40,954 nt of DNA from Bryobacterales bacterium (GTDB taxonomy: Bacteria; Acidobacteriota; Terriglobia; Bryobacterales; UBA6623). Below the pieces are notes generated by a model. That model did no database searches. It was not told the DNA's origin and saw only the letters and a list, made by a program, of their open reading frames with translations. The translations under genes and the position numbers were made by a program. The stretch lies in the NCBI GenBank assembly GCA_028819575.1, contig JAPPLB010000131.1, positions 1-40,954 on the forward strand, given 5' to 3'. Every line of letters starts with the position of its first letter. The first letter of the stretch is position 1. Positions 1 to 9,000 of the stretch are shown piece after piece.

Positions 1-123
1 GGCGTACTTGAACAGTACGTTGAGCACGGCAAGCAAGCGCAACGAAGTCCTGACGGTCGTATCGTGTGCTTCGACCGTCGGGTGGTGAGAAATACAGGCT
101 GACCTGCATGTCTCACCACGTGG
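1..123. repeat. Left terminal copy of a dispersed extragenic repeat
   Basis: Bases 4-49 are the exact reverse complement of 40909-40954, the last bases of the window. The match continues with a few mismatches to about base 98 (opposite 40861-40908). There is no credible gene here. Further identifiable blocks include GACGGTCG-like and GTGGTGAGA-like motifs that recur near 37343 and 40870. Because both window edges end in the same repeat, this could be where assembly stopped at a multi-copy sequence, or it could be a true long inverted repeat. The sequence alone cannot separate these. Confidence 0.85.
82..119. repeat. Perfect 9-bp-stem hairpin inside the left repeat
   Basis: GTGGTGAGA at 82-90 pairs perfectly with TCTCACCAC at 111-119. 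Inside it, 92-98 and 103-109 (ATACAGG / CCTGCAT) pair with one mismatch, so a stem of about 17 bp closes a short loop. There is no T run after it, so it is more likely part of the repeat's secondary structure than a terminator. Confidence 0.7.
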
Positions 124-183
124 CGAGGCGAAGGCCGTGAGAGGCCCCTCGGGACGAGGCGCGCAGCTTGGCGCCGGCACCAT

Positions 184-227
184 GGCCTTTGAGGTTTTTC
201 ACGAGTCACGAAACACGAATCACGGCC
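184..227 (-). repeat. Dispersed repeat core (GTGATTCGTGTTTCGTGACT family)
   Basis: Bases 184-224 are an exact 41-base reverse complement of 37380-37420. Bases 200-227 are an exact 28-base reverse complement of 35543-35570. A diverged copy lies at 3079-3103. The core itself is built of near-repeating CACGA/TCGTG words and can fold back on itself. It lies just beyond the stop codon of the TPR gene at 230, so it would be transcribed as that gene's 3' untranslated region. Confidence 0.85.
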
Positions 228-229
228 TT

Positions 230-1174
230 TCATCGCGGCGTGATGTAGGGGGCCTTTTGCAGCCGCTTCTCCTCCAGTTCGGCTGTTTCGAGCTGGTTGA
301 ACCTGGCGAGGGCCTGCTTGGCCGTCTCGGTCCGGCCAGTAGCTTGGTAGAGTCGTGCGAATAAGTAATAGACCCGCTTGTTTTCCGGCGCCAACCGCTC
401 TGCTGTCTTCAGTTGGGCCAGAGCGTTGTCGAAGCGCTGCAGGTCCAGGAAGACTTGTGCGAGCTTCAAACGGACTTCGACATCATCGGGCTTCTTCTCA
501 CTGAAGCGTCCGAGGAAGAGAATGGCCTCCTCCCCCTTCCCCTCATCGGCAAGAAGATGCCCCATGCTCAGGTTCGCCAGCGCATGATCGGGGTCCAGTT
601 TCAACGCCCTTTCGAGGGACTGTTTCGCCGCATCGGCATCCCCGAGCAACTGCTGAGCGTAACCGGTCCGGAAGTGGGCGCGGGCGGAGTCGGGACTCAA
701 CTCCACGGCGAGATGGAACTGCTGTAAGGCGTCCTGGAACCTCGAGCGGTTCCAATAGGCTTCACCGAGCAACAGGCGAAACAGGGTGTTCTTCGGTTCT
801 GCATTCGCCTTTTCAGAGAACGTCTCAATCGCCTTGTCGAAGCGGCGGTTTGCGGCAAGCGCCTTGGCGAGATTCTCCCAGGCTTCTGGAACGGGATTCA
901 GTTCAACCGCCTGGGAAAGCACTTCCACCGCCCGGGCGTTATTCGTCTTCAGGTAGGCTTCGCCGAGCAGTTTGCTCAACCCGTAGGAAGGAGGGAGAAG
1001 CTCGTATGCTTTTTCCAATTCCACAAGAGCCTCGTGGTCACGTTGAGCTTGAGAGTGCACAGCCGCTTGCTTCAGGTGAGCCATGCCCTTTTGGTGACGC
1101 TCGCTGAGTGGAAGGTTCTGCGCCTGTGCAACCGCGCTCACGAAGGCAAGAACACAAAGGAGCAACTGACTCAT
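230..1174 (-). CDS. Secreted TPR-repeat protein 1
   Basis: 314 aa. It begins with a short signal peptide (MSQLLLCVLAFVSAVAQAQN), followed by tandem 34-residue tetratricopeptide helices over nearly the whole length (about residues 28-300), with typical positions such as A-x-x-x-P at helix ends (LNPVPEAWENLAKAL, LSPDSARAHFRTGYA, LDPDHALANLSMG). TPR solenoids bind other proteins, so this is probably a periplasmic scaffold. Its ATG overlaps the stop of the upstream CRTAC1-like gene by 4 bases (ATGA), so the two are translationally coupled and probably act together. No catalytic motif is visible. A precise partner or role cannot be read from the sequence. Confidence 0.85.
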   Translation of the reverse strand: MSQLLLCVLAFVSAVAQAQNLPLSERHQKGMAHLKQAAVHSQAQRDHEALVELEKAYELLPPSYGLSKLLGEAYLKTNNARAVEVLSQAVELNPVPEAWENLAKALAANRRFDKAIETFSEKANAEPKNTLFRLLLGEAYWNRSRFQDALQQFHLAVELSPDSARAHFRTGYAQQLLGDADAAKQSLERALKLDPDHALANLSMGHLLADEGKGEEAILFLGRFSEKKPDDVEVRLKLAQVFLDLQRFDNALAQLKTAERLAPENKRVYYLFARLYQATGRTETAKQALARFNQLETAELEEKRLQKAPYITPR

Positions 1175-2886
1175 TGGGGTCTTGGCTCGGAACCCGCAAT
1201 CCGGCCCGCGCCCTCCTTCACCGTCAAGAATTGATCTGCGCTCACTTCTTCAAGTCGACCCACGGTCCCGGACGGCCACAGGATCTCTACCAGGTCGGCC
1301 TTGGCTTGACTGCCCAGACCGAAAAAGACCCTGCGGTCAGAGCTGGATAAGTAACTGGTTCCGCCGGTCGCTTGAGCGTACTGGGCGCGTCCTCCCGCTA
1401 CGACCGTGATGCGCGCCCCGATGCCGTCGCGGTTGCTCCTCACCCCTTGCAGTGAAAGCGCCAGCCAATGGTGGCCTTCGGCCCGATCGTTCCGAACCAG
1501 TTCACCCGCTTGACCATTGTTGGAAACAAGTACGTCCAGATCACCGTCGTTGTCGTAGTCCCCCAGCGCCAAGCCCCGCCCCACGCTCGGTTTGGCAAAG
1601 AAGGCCCCCTGTGTCTCACTGACGTCACGGAACTTTCCCTGAACATTGCGGAACAGCATCTTCTTCTCAGCGTATTGCACCGCGGGCCGGTAGTAGCTGA
1701 CGTTGTCAAGCACATGGCCATTGACAATCAACAGATCCTGCCACCCGTCCAGATCGAAATCGAAAAAACGAGTGCCGAAACCGCTGTTGAGGACGGCCTT
1801 GCGTCCGATTCCCGAAATCAGCGTAGCGTCGACAAAATCCATCTCGCCTCGATTCTGATACAGGCGGTCCAGCTCGAAGTCGAGATGGGTGACAAAGATG
1901 TCGAGCAGGCCGTCCCCATTGAAGTCGCCCGCGTCAACGCCCATTCCCGCCTCGGCGACTCCGTCCTGGCTGTAACCGGTGCCCGACAGAAGTGTCACGT
2001 CTTCGAACGTCCCGTCTTGTTTGTTGAGATAGAGCAGGTTTCGAATCGAGTCGTTGGCGATGAAAAAGTCTACCCAGCCGTCGTTGTTGAAATCGGCTGC
2101 AACGATGCCCAAGGCCTTTGCTTTCTGACCCGTGATGCCGGCCGCTTCGCTCACATCAGCGAATGTGCCGTCGCCATGGTTGCGGTAGAGCTTCGGGTAG
2201 GCTCCGTCATAGTTTTGCGGGTGGCAATACATCCGCGCTCCTGCCTGCCGCTCTCCGCAATAGACATTGCCGGCGTACTCGTAATCGAGATAGTTGGTGA
2301 CGATCAGGTCAAGGTGGCCGTCGTTGTCGTAGTCGAACCAGGCAGCAGCGGTGCCCCAGCTTCCCTCATTCGCCACACCGGCCCGTTTGGTGACGTCCGC
2401 GAAGGTCCCATCGCGGTTGTTGTGATACAGCGTGGACGAGCCGTACCCGCTGATGTACAAGTCCGGGTAGCCGTCATTGTCGAAGTCTCCCGTGAAGGCT
2501 CCCATACCGAAGCCCCGGTTGGATGCTACTCCCGCCTGTCCGGTCACTTCCGTGAACGTCCCGTCGCCATCGGACCGATAGAGGGCATTTCCCGGCACGG
2601 TCTCGGGCCGATATGCGGGCGTCCGCCCGCCGTTCACAAAAAAAACGTCCAGCCGGCCGTCCTGATCGTAGTCGAAGAACGCACAACCGGAACCCATGGT
2701 CTCAACCAGGTACTTTTCTTCCGATTTTGCGTTGTCGTGGACGAACCGAATGCCCGCTTCGCCGGTGACATCGGCAAACTCCGCTCCGATCACACAGGCC
2801 GGCGCGGCCCACAGTAAGCAGGCCCGGCAAAGCCAAAGGCCCGCGGACAGTGACTTGGTAAGCTCCTTCGACCCGGTCTTCCCCAC
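1171..2886 (-). CDS. CRTAC1-like FG-GAP/ASPIC-UnbV secreted protein 1
   Basis: 571 aa. It has an N-terminal hydrophobic export signal (about residues 10-35), then seven FG-GAP/VCBS blades each carrying a calcium-loop motif DxDxDGxxD (DYDQDGRLD, DFDNDGYPD, DYDNDGHLD, DFNNDGWVD, DFNGDGLLD, DFDLDGWQD, DYDNDGDLD). It ends in an ASPIC/UnbV domain (about 480-560; SNRDGIGARI, YLSSSDRRVFFGLG). The fold is a beta-propeller thought to bind proteins or carbohydrates outside the cytoplasm; no enzymatic role is established. The start is GTG at 2886: no other start fits the signal peptide, and a -10-like hexamer ends 7 bases before it, suggesting a leaderless mRNA. It is followed by a 4-base overlap with the TPR gene. 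A paralogue lies at 9451-11178. Confidence 0.88.
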   Translation of the reverse strand: MGKTGSKELTKSLSAGLWLCRACLLWAAPACVIGAEFADVTGEAGIRFVHDNAKSEEKYLVETMGSGCAFFDYDQDGRLDVFFVNGGRTPAYRPETVPGNALYRSDGDGTFTEVTGQAGVASNRGFGMGAFTGDFDNDGYPDLYISGYGSSTLYHNNRDGTFADVTKRAGVANEGSWGTAAAWFDYDNDGHLDLIVTNYLDYEYAGNVYCGERQAGARMYCHPQNYDGAYPKLYRNHGDGTFADVSEAAGITGQKAKALGIVAADFNNDGWVDFFIANDSIRNLLYLNKQDGTFEDVTLLSGTGYSQDGVAEAGMGVDAGDFNGDGLLDIFVTHLDFELDRLYQNRGEMDFVDATLISGIGRKAVLNSGFGTRFFDFDLDGWQDLLIVNGHVLDNVSYYRPAVQYAEKKMLFRNVQGKFRDVSETQGAFFAKPSVGRGLALGDYDNDGDLDVLVSNNGQAGELVRNDRAEGHHWLALSLQGVRSNRDGIGARITVVAGGRAQYAQATGGTSYLSSSDRRVFFGLGSQAKADLVEILWPSGTVGRLEEVSADQFLTVKEGAGRIAGSEPRPQ

Positions 2887-2893
2887 CTGGGGC

Positions 2894-2923
2894 AGTCTAC
2901 TCTGACCTCACCAATCGATTCAA
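2894..2923 (-). promoter_or_regulatory. Predicted sigma70-type promoter for the CRTAC1-like/TPR pair
   Basis: Reading the minus strand, a TTGAAT -35 (2918-2923) is separated by 18 bases from a TAGACT -10 (2894-2899). Only 7 bases separate the -10 from the GTG start codon at 2886, so transcription would begin at or next to the start codon. Both hexamers are imperfect, hence moderate confidence. Confidence 0.45.
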
Positions 2924-3326
2924 CTCGGCGGCAGGCGCTCATGAGTCCGCATCCGCCGGTATATCAACAGCCTGCCGCACCTGCGCCGGCAACACGGTTT
3001 TTCACGAAGCACGCAACATGGTTTTCCCTGTCCCTCCGGCGACTCCAAGGAGAGCAACCCCAAGCCCGACCAACGGGTTGTTCACGAAACACGAGTCACA
3101 GCTTTTTTAAATCACCGCCTTGATGCCCTGTTCATCATTGTTCACGATTGTTCGCTATTGTTCAGCAAAAAATATTGTCCCGGCGAGCGCCTCTCGCCAC
3201 AGCTCCCGTCTCCTCCAGACCGCTCCCGCTTTGTCCAACCCAAGATGAACCCATGCTGAGAATGGGCAACGTTCGATGTTGCGATGACACATTTCTATTG
3301 CCTCTTGACAAGGCCAGGGAACTACC
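2924..3326. other. Gene-free stretch with diverged repeats
   Basis: No convincing coding sequence is seen on either strand. The main content is the composite repeat at 3079-3290. A weaker copy of the core word is at 2998-3024 (TTTTTCACGAAGCACGC). It separates the minus-strand CRTAC1/TPR pair from the plus-strand oxidoreductase operon, so it also holds the promoters of both. Confidence 0.7.
3079..3290 (-). repeat. Composite extragenic repeat, copy A
   Basis: Read on the minus strand this has three modules in the same order as copy B at 35240-35575. First is a block beginning AACGTT/CTCAGCATGGGTTCA (3245-3274) and ending in GAGAGGCGCTCGCC (near 3180-3195). Second is a 10-bp-period array at 3131-3166: on the plus strand three consecutive TTCNNNATTG units, then TTCAGC. 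Third is a diverged copy of the CACGAAACACGAGTCAC core at 3079-3103. The shared order and spacing show that the modules travel together. Function is unknown. Confidence 0.7.
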
Positions 3327-3355
3327 TTGACACCCACAGTCCGGTTTGGCATACT
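3327..3355 (+). promoter_or_regulatory. Predicted sigma70-type promoter of the oxidoreductase/TonB-receptor operon
   Basis: A perfect TTGACA (3327-3332) is followed after 17 bases by CATACT (3350-3355), a 4/6 match to the -10. It gives a leader of about 75 bases before the GGAGGT ribosome site at 3424-3429. Confidence 0.6.
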
Positions 3356-3438
3356 CCCCCTGCACGGTGGTTTAGTTCAGGCTACGGGATTGTTGGACGG
3401 ACCCGGCTTTGGTCGCCAAGGTCGGAGGTATCTGCACC

Positions 3439-4653
3439 ATGTCTCAAATTGGCCGGCCGTTAACCGATGGGGATGAAGTGTCCCGTCGGGGAGCCCTCAA
3501 GAAGATCACCGCTTCCTCCAGCCTCCTCCTGGCTGCTCCTTCGCAGTTGCTCCCTGGCCCCAGGGCTGACAAAAAGGTCCGCATGGGAGTTGTCGGCGGC
3601 GGGTTCGGCTCCAGCTTTCACTGGCACGAACACCCGGATTCCAAAGTGGTTGCGGTAGCGGAGTTGCGCCAGGATCGACGGACCAGGCTGCAGCGCCAGA
3701 ACCCCGAGGCCGAAGCTTACGTTGATTTCAAGGACCTTGTCAAAGACAAGAGGGTCGATGCCGTGGCTGTTTTCACCGGCGTCCCCGCGCATGCCTGGAT
3801 GGCCGAGTACGCCATGAAGCGTGGCAAGCACGTGGTTTGCGCCGTCCCGGCCGCGATCACTCTCGAAGAATGCCGGCGTCTGATCGACACCGTGAAATCC
3901 ACCGGCATGACCTACATGAACGCCGAGACCAGCTACTACTACCCGAGTGTGATGACCTGCCGGCGTTGGAAGCGTGAAGGCAAGTTCGGAGAGATCTTCT
4001 ACTCGGAGGGGGAATACAACCACGACATCGAGGACCTCCGCAACGAATCCAAGTGGTTCTACTACAAGGGCAAGCCCACTTGGCGCTTGGGCCTGCCCCC
4101 GATGTTCTACATCACCCATTCGTCCGCCGGGGTCATTTCCGTCACGGGTGAACGCCTGACCGAGGTGGCCTGCCTGGGTTGGGGCCACGATCATGACGCT
4201 CTGCGCGAAAACCGTTATCGGAACAACTCCTTCTCCAACTCGGTAGCGCTCTTCAAGACCTCGGGCGGTCACTCGTCGCGCATTACCGAGTTCCGCCATT
4301 GCGCGCCCGCCGGCATGGTGAGAAACGCCTTCTACGGGACCCGGATGAGCTTTTTCGACAAGGTCGGCAACGGCGAGGCGACGGTCAGCACGCCGCCTCA
4401 CGAAATGACGGACTGGGAGCCCGAGGACCATCAGGACCTGCTCCCGCCCGAACTGAGAAAGTCCAGCGGCCACCGCGGATCCCATACCCACCTCACCCAC
4501 GAATTCGTGAGCAGTGTGGCTGAACAACGCTGGCCGGCGATCAACGTGTATGAGGCGGTGGCTTTCTGCGCCCCGGGCATCGTCGCTCACGAGTCCGCCC
4601 GCGAAGCAGGCGGGTGGAAGAAGATTCCGGACTTCGGGCGCGCGCCGGGCTAG
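3439..4653 (+). CDS. Tat-exported Gfo/Idh/MocA-family oxidoreductase 1
   Basis: 404 aa from ATG 3439, chosen because GGAGGT (3424-3429) sits 9 bases upstream and the resulting N terminus carries a twin-arginine signal (SRRGALKK plus a hydrophobic stretch, about residues 15-38). A Rossmann fold follows (VRMGVVGGGFG), then the C-terminal Gfo/Idh alpha/beta domain. Family members use NAD(P) to oxidise or reduce sugars and related polyols; the substrate is not predictable here. The usual catalytic Glu-Lys-Pro motif reads CAVP, so the family lysine is missing, while a downstream His (YITHSS) remains. The next oxidoreductase follows 8 bases after its stop, so the two are co-transcribed. Confidence 0.85.
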   Translation: MSQIGRPLTDGDEVSRRGALKKITASSSLLLAAPSQLLPGPRADKKVRMGVVGGGFGSSFHWHEHPDSKVVAVAELRQDRRTRLQRQNPEAEAYVDFKDLVKDKRVDAVAVFTGVPAHAWMAEYAMKRGKHVVCAVPAAITLEECRRLIDTVKSTGMTYMNAETSYYYPSVMTCRRWKREGKFGEIFYSEGEYNHDIEDLRNESKWFYYKGKPTWRLGLPPMFYITHSSAGVISVTGERLTEVACLGWGHDHDALRENRYRNNSFSNSVALFKTSGGHSSRITEFRHCAPAGMVRNAFYGTRMSFFDKVGNGEATVSTPPHEMTDWEPEDHQDLLPPELRKSSGHRGSHTHLTHEFVSSVAEQRWPAINVYEAVAFCAPGIVAHESAREAGGWKKIPDFGRAPG

Positions 4654-4661
4654 GAGACTCT

Positions 4662-5969
4662 GTGGCAACGCAACCATCCACTCGCAGGCAATTTTTGAGG
4701 GTGGCTGCCGCCGCGCCGGCCCTTGCCGGCTACAGTGCCGGCTCGGCAGCCAACAAGAACAAAACGCGCCTGCGCATCGCCGTCATTGGTGTCGGAGGGC
4801 GCGGGATGGGCGTTCTGAAGGCATCCCTCGCCATTGGCGGCATTGATGTCGCCGCCCTGTGCGACATCCGGCGCGAGGCGGTCAACCGCGGTGCGGACTT
4901 CGTTCAGACGAAACTCGACTACAAACCCGCCCTTTTCACCGACGGCCCCGACGATTACAAGAGGATGTTGCAGCGAGACGACATTGATGCGGTCTTCGTC
5001 ACGACACCCACGGTGTTTCACGGCCCGATGGGCGCGGCAAGCCTGCGGGCCAAAAAGTGGGTCTTCAGCGAAGTGCCCGCCTGCAACACGATCGAGGAGG
5101 GCTGGGATCTGATCAATGCCGCCGAAGAATCCGGCAAGGGTTACTTCATTGCCGAGAACTACTGTTTCATGCGCCACAACCTGCTGGTGTTGAACATGGT
5201 CGAGAAGGGAGTGTTCAAGACCTTCACCTTCGCCGAATGCGGTTACATCCACGAGGCGCGTGACCTGCAGTTCAATCCCGACGGCACCCTGAACTGGCGC
5301 GGCCGGTTGAACAGCTCCGCCGATCTGATTGGCAATACCTACCCCACCCATTCCCTCGGCCCCGTCTCGATGTGGCTGGGGATCACGCGGGGTGATCGAA
5401 TGCTTCGCGCGACCACCATGATGAGCCGCTCGGCGACCTTCCGCGAGACCGCCCTGAAACGCTTCGGTCCCGACAGCCCCGCCGGTAAGGTCACCACCTG
5501 GAATGGCGATACCACGAACAGCTTGATTCAGACCGAAAACGGGGTCGTCATCTCGCTCCGCTTTGATGTCCAGTCACCGCGGCCTCATCACATGGACTTC
5601 TACACCCTGCAGGGAACCGGCGCCTCCTATGACGATGAGGCCGGCATCTACATTGACGGCAAATCCAAGGGTTGGGACCCCATTTCGAAGTACTACGCGG
5701 ACTATGAGCACCCCTACTGGCTCCGCCACGCTGAGAAGGCCCGGACGTATGGGCATGGCGGCGGAGATTATTTCACGCTCCAGCACTTCTACGGTTGTAT
5801 CCGTGAGGGTAAACCTTTCGGCATTGATGTTTACGACGCTGTCACCTGGAGTTCCCTGATTCCTCTGTCGGCGAAGTCGATTCGAGAGAAGGGCATGCCC
5901 CAGGAAATCCCCGACTACACTCGGGGAAAATGGAAGAATCGTAAGAGGTTTGACTGGTCAAACGTATGA
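4662..5969 (+). CDS. Tat-exported Gfo/Idh/MocA-family oxidoreductase 2
   Basis: 435 aa from GTG 4662. A GGAG motif (4653-4656) overlapping the previous stop codon supports this start, and it yields a Tat signal at the very N terminus (TRRQFLRV followed by an Ala-rich hydrophobic stretch). The Rossmann segment IAVIGVGGRGMG is near residues 40-51, with the C-terminal substrate domain after about 150. As in its neighbour, the Glu-Lys-Pro catalytic motif is altered (SEVPA), while a later THS histidine is kept. It is not a recent duplicate of gene 1: sequence identity is limited outside the motifs. It is followed after 39 bases by the TonB-dependent receptor, suggesting that an imported compound or its precursor is the substrate. 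Confidence 0.85.
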   Translation: MATQPSTRRQFLRVAAAAPALAGYSAGSAANKNKTRLRIAVIGVGGRGMGVLKASLAIGGIDVAALCDIRREAVNRGADFVQTKLDYKPALFTDGPDDYKRMLQRDDIDAVFVTTPTVFHGPMGAASLRAKKWVFSEVPACNTIEEGWDLINAAEESGKGYFIAENYCFMRHNLLVLNMVEKGVFKTFTFAECGYIHEARDLQFNPDGTLNWRGRLNSSADLIGNTYPTHSLGPVSMWLGITRGDRMLRATTMMSRSATFRETALKRFGPDSPAGKVTTWNGDTTNSLIQTENGVVISLRFDVQSPRPHHMDFYTLQGTGASYDDEAGIYIDGKSKGWDPISKYYADYEHPYWLRHAEKARTYGHGGGDYFTLQHFYGCIREGKPFGIDVYDAVTWSSLIPLSAKSIREKGMPQEIPDYTRGKWKNRKRFDWSNV

Positions 5970-6008
5970 TGGCCAAGTATTTCCAGCACACTCAGGAGGA
6001 GAGAAGTG

Positions 6009-9000
6009 ATGAAAGGAAGTAGATGGTTTTACCATTGGGCAGTCACCGTGTTCGTGGTGTTCCTGATCGCGATGCCAGCTTCCGGACAGCAAGCGGCTGA
6101 GCTGGTGGGCACCGTCATGGACCCTTCGGGAGCCGTTGTGCCCGGAGCCACGGTAACGGCTACGAACGAAGCCACTGGGGCGGTTCGCGAAGTACAGTCC
6201 AACGTCGAGGGCAGCTACCGCGTGGCTCCCTTGCCGGCGGGCTCGTACACGATCGAGGTTGCCGCCGACGCATTCAACACGCAGGTGCAGAGCGGCCTGG
6301 TGTTGCAGGTGAATCAGGTGGCTCGCACCGACTTCACCCTGCAGCTTGGTCAGGTCGGCACAGTGATAGAAGTGGAAGCGACCACGCCGGTGGTAGCCTC
6401 CGAAAACGCCACGGTCGGTCAGGTAATCGACAACAAGAAGATTATCGAGTTGCCGATGAACGGCCGCGAGTTCCTTGACCTCGCCCGTTTGACGCCCGGC
6501 GTGGCGCAGCGGAGAGGCGTGGCCTGCGGAGAGACCTGCGGAGTTTTCATCAACGGCGGCGGCAGTCAAAGCGGCAGCCTGATGCAAATCGATGGCGTCG
6601 ACAACTTCGAGGCGGCCTTCGGGCGCCCGAACATCGTGCCGAGCATGGACATGATCCAGGAATTCAAAATCCAGACCGCTCAGTTCGACGCCTCGCAAGG
6701 GCGCGCCGGCATCGGCCAGATCAACACGATCAGTAAAAGCGGTACCAACACCTTCCACGGCTCCTTGTACGAGTTCAACCGTGTCGCCAAGCTGGCGGCC
6801 CTGAACACCTTCGATCAGTCGACGGAGCAGCGCGTCGCGGCCGGGTTGTCCCCGCGCCCCCCGTACATCCGAAACCAGTTCGGCGCGTCGCTGGGAGGAC
6901 CCATCAAGAAAAACCAGACTTTCTTCTTCTTCAACTACGAAGGCAAACGGATCCGTGAGGTGGCTCGTGGAGTTCTCACCGTACCCGATAACTTTCTGCG
7001 AGAGGGAGATTTCAGCCAGCGTGCAAGGATCATTCACGATCCCACTACCCTGAACCGCAATACGAACTCTCGAATGCCGTTTCCCAACAACATGATCCCG
7101 GCCAGCCGCATTGATCCGGTGTCCATCAACTATCTGGGTTTCACGCCGCTGCCCAACGGTCCGGGCCAGACCAACAACTACACCGCCACTCCCAGCGCCA
7201 GCACCGACGTCAACCAGTACACCTTCAAGGGAGATCATCGTTGGAATGCCAATTCCATCACCTCCGGAAGGTACACCTGGAACGAGAGGAACGGGATTGT
7301 CCCGGGTTTCTTGGGAAGCGTGATGTTCCCGGGTTTCCATGAGGTTCAGAACTTCCCGGCCCAAAACGCCAACATCACGCACACCGAGATCATCAATCCC
7401 ACTATGGTCTACGAGTTGCTCCTGGGATATAACCGCTTCTTCCAGAACCGCTATCACGGACACCAGGGAGAAGATATCGGGGCGCAACTGGGCCTGGCCG
7501 AGCAATCCGGCCTGCCGGAGGGCCAGCGCACCGGCGGTTTCCCTGCCCTGGGCGTATCGGGCTTTGCGATGCCGCACGAACACGCTTTCGCCCCGCTGTT
7601 CCAATCAGACGACAGCTACCAGATCTTCAACAAGATCAGCAAAGAGCTGACCAACCACTCGTTAAAGGCGGGCATCGAGTTCACCTACAAGACCTCGCCA
7701 CTCCATTTCCACGCGAACGATCGCGGTACGTATCAGTTTCGTCCGCGCTACTCGACGGAGTTGGTGAGTGGGCCCGGCGGTCCCGACAACGCCTTTGCCG
7801 AGTTTTTGCTGGGCGATATAACTGCCACCAACCGCGCTTTCGGCTTCCCGGACAACATCACGAAGTCGAACTGGTGGAGCGTGTACTTGCACGACGACTG
7901 GAGGGTCCGCCCGAATTTCACTTTGAATTTGGGAGTGCGCTGGGAGCGTTACTCGGGGGTTTACGAGCGTTTCGACCGCTTCAACACCTTCTGTTTCGAC
8001 ATCGAGCAGTTTTGCCCGGTGGTTGCCACTCCCGGCGTCCCGCGGGCCGGGTTTGATCCCGACAACAACAACTTCATGCCCCGCGTCGGTTTTGCCTGGC
8101 GCGTGTTCGGCGACAACAAGACGGTCGTCCGAGGGGGTTACGGCATCTTTTACGACTATCGCATTGCCAACTCCTTCTTCAACATGAACCAGTCTCCTCC
8201 CTGGCAGTTCCAGGACCCGCGGAGCAGCGATCCCGATGTCCCGACCCTGACGTTCCAGAATCCCTTCCCAGGGCCGATCCCGGCTACGCCGACGGCGGCG
8301 GACGCCACCACGGGAACTGCCGTGGCCCGCGACCTCAGGGGGGGCTATGTCCACCAATGGTCGCTCGGTCTGCAGCGTCAGTTGTTTACGGATACGGTGC
8401 TCGACGTCGCTTACGTCGCGAATCGTGGCATCGCCACGGTCCATGGCTGGAACCCCAACTTCGTCGGGGCCGGTCTCGGACCGACGCAGGCCCGGCGCCG
8501 ATTCCCGCACCTTCAGGGGATCAGTTATGTGAGTAATGTGGGGCAGTCCTGGTATGACTCCCTGCAGGTAAGGATGGAGCGGCGCTTCACCGGCGGCTTC
8601 AATTTTGTCGGTGCGTATACCTGGGGCAAGTCGAATGCCATCGGCTGTGTCGTCGGGTCGCAGAACGAATGTCAAGGGTTCCGCAACCCAACCAACTTCA
8701 GGTTGGACAAGGGTCCGGGACCCGCCGATATCCGCCACCGGCTGGTCGTCAGTAGTGTGTTCGAATTGCCGTTCGGCCGCGGAAAGCGCTTCGGCGGTGA
8801 TGCACCCCGGGGACTCGACATGGTGATCGGTGGCTGGCAGATTTCAGCCATTGCCACGTTCCAGACAGGCAATCGCGTCACGCCGTCTCTGACCTACAAC
8901 AACAGCAACGCGGGCGGCAACCGGCCGGACCAGATCGGGGACCCCATGGCGAACGCCGCCAGAACCTTGGACAACTGGTTCGACCACACGGCTTTCGTCA

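Noticed and set aside
1468-2817. Long open frame of 449 codons on the strand opposite the CRTAC1-like gene
   Set aside because: It is an antisense shadow: the calcium-loop repeats read on the minus strand, and this frame shows only low-complexity valine-rich sequence.
3131-3166. CRISPR-like array
   Set aside because: The units are 10 bases long with no spacers of 30 or more bases and no cas genes are present.
5958-7604. 548-codon open frame opposite the TonB receptor
   Set aside because: The receptor on the plus strand has signal peptide, plug, barrel and C-terminal Phe; the opposite frame has no domain and no ribosome site.
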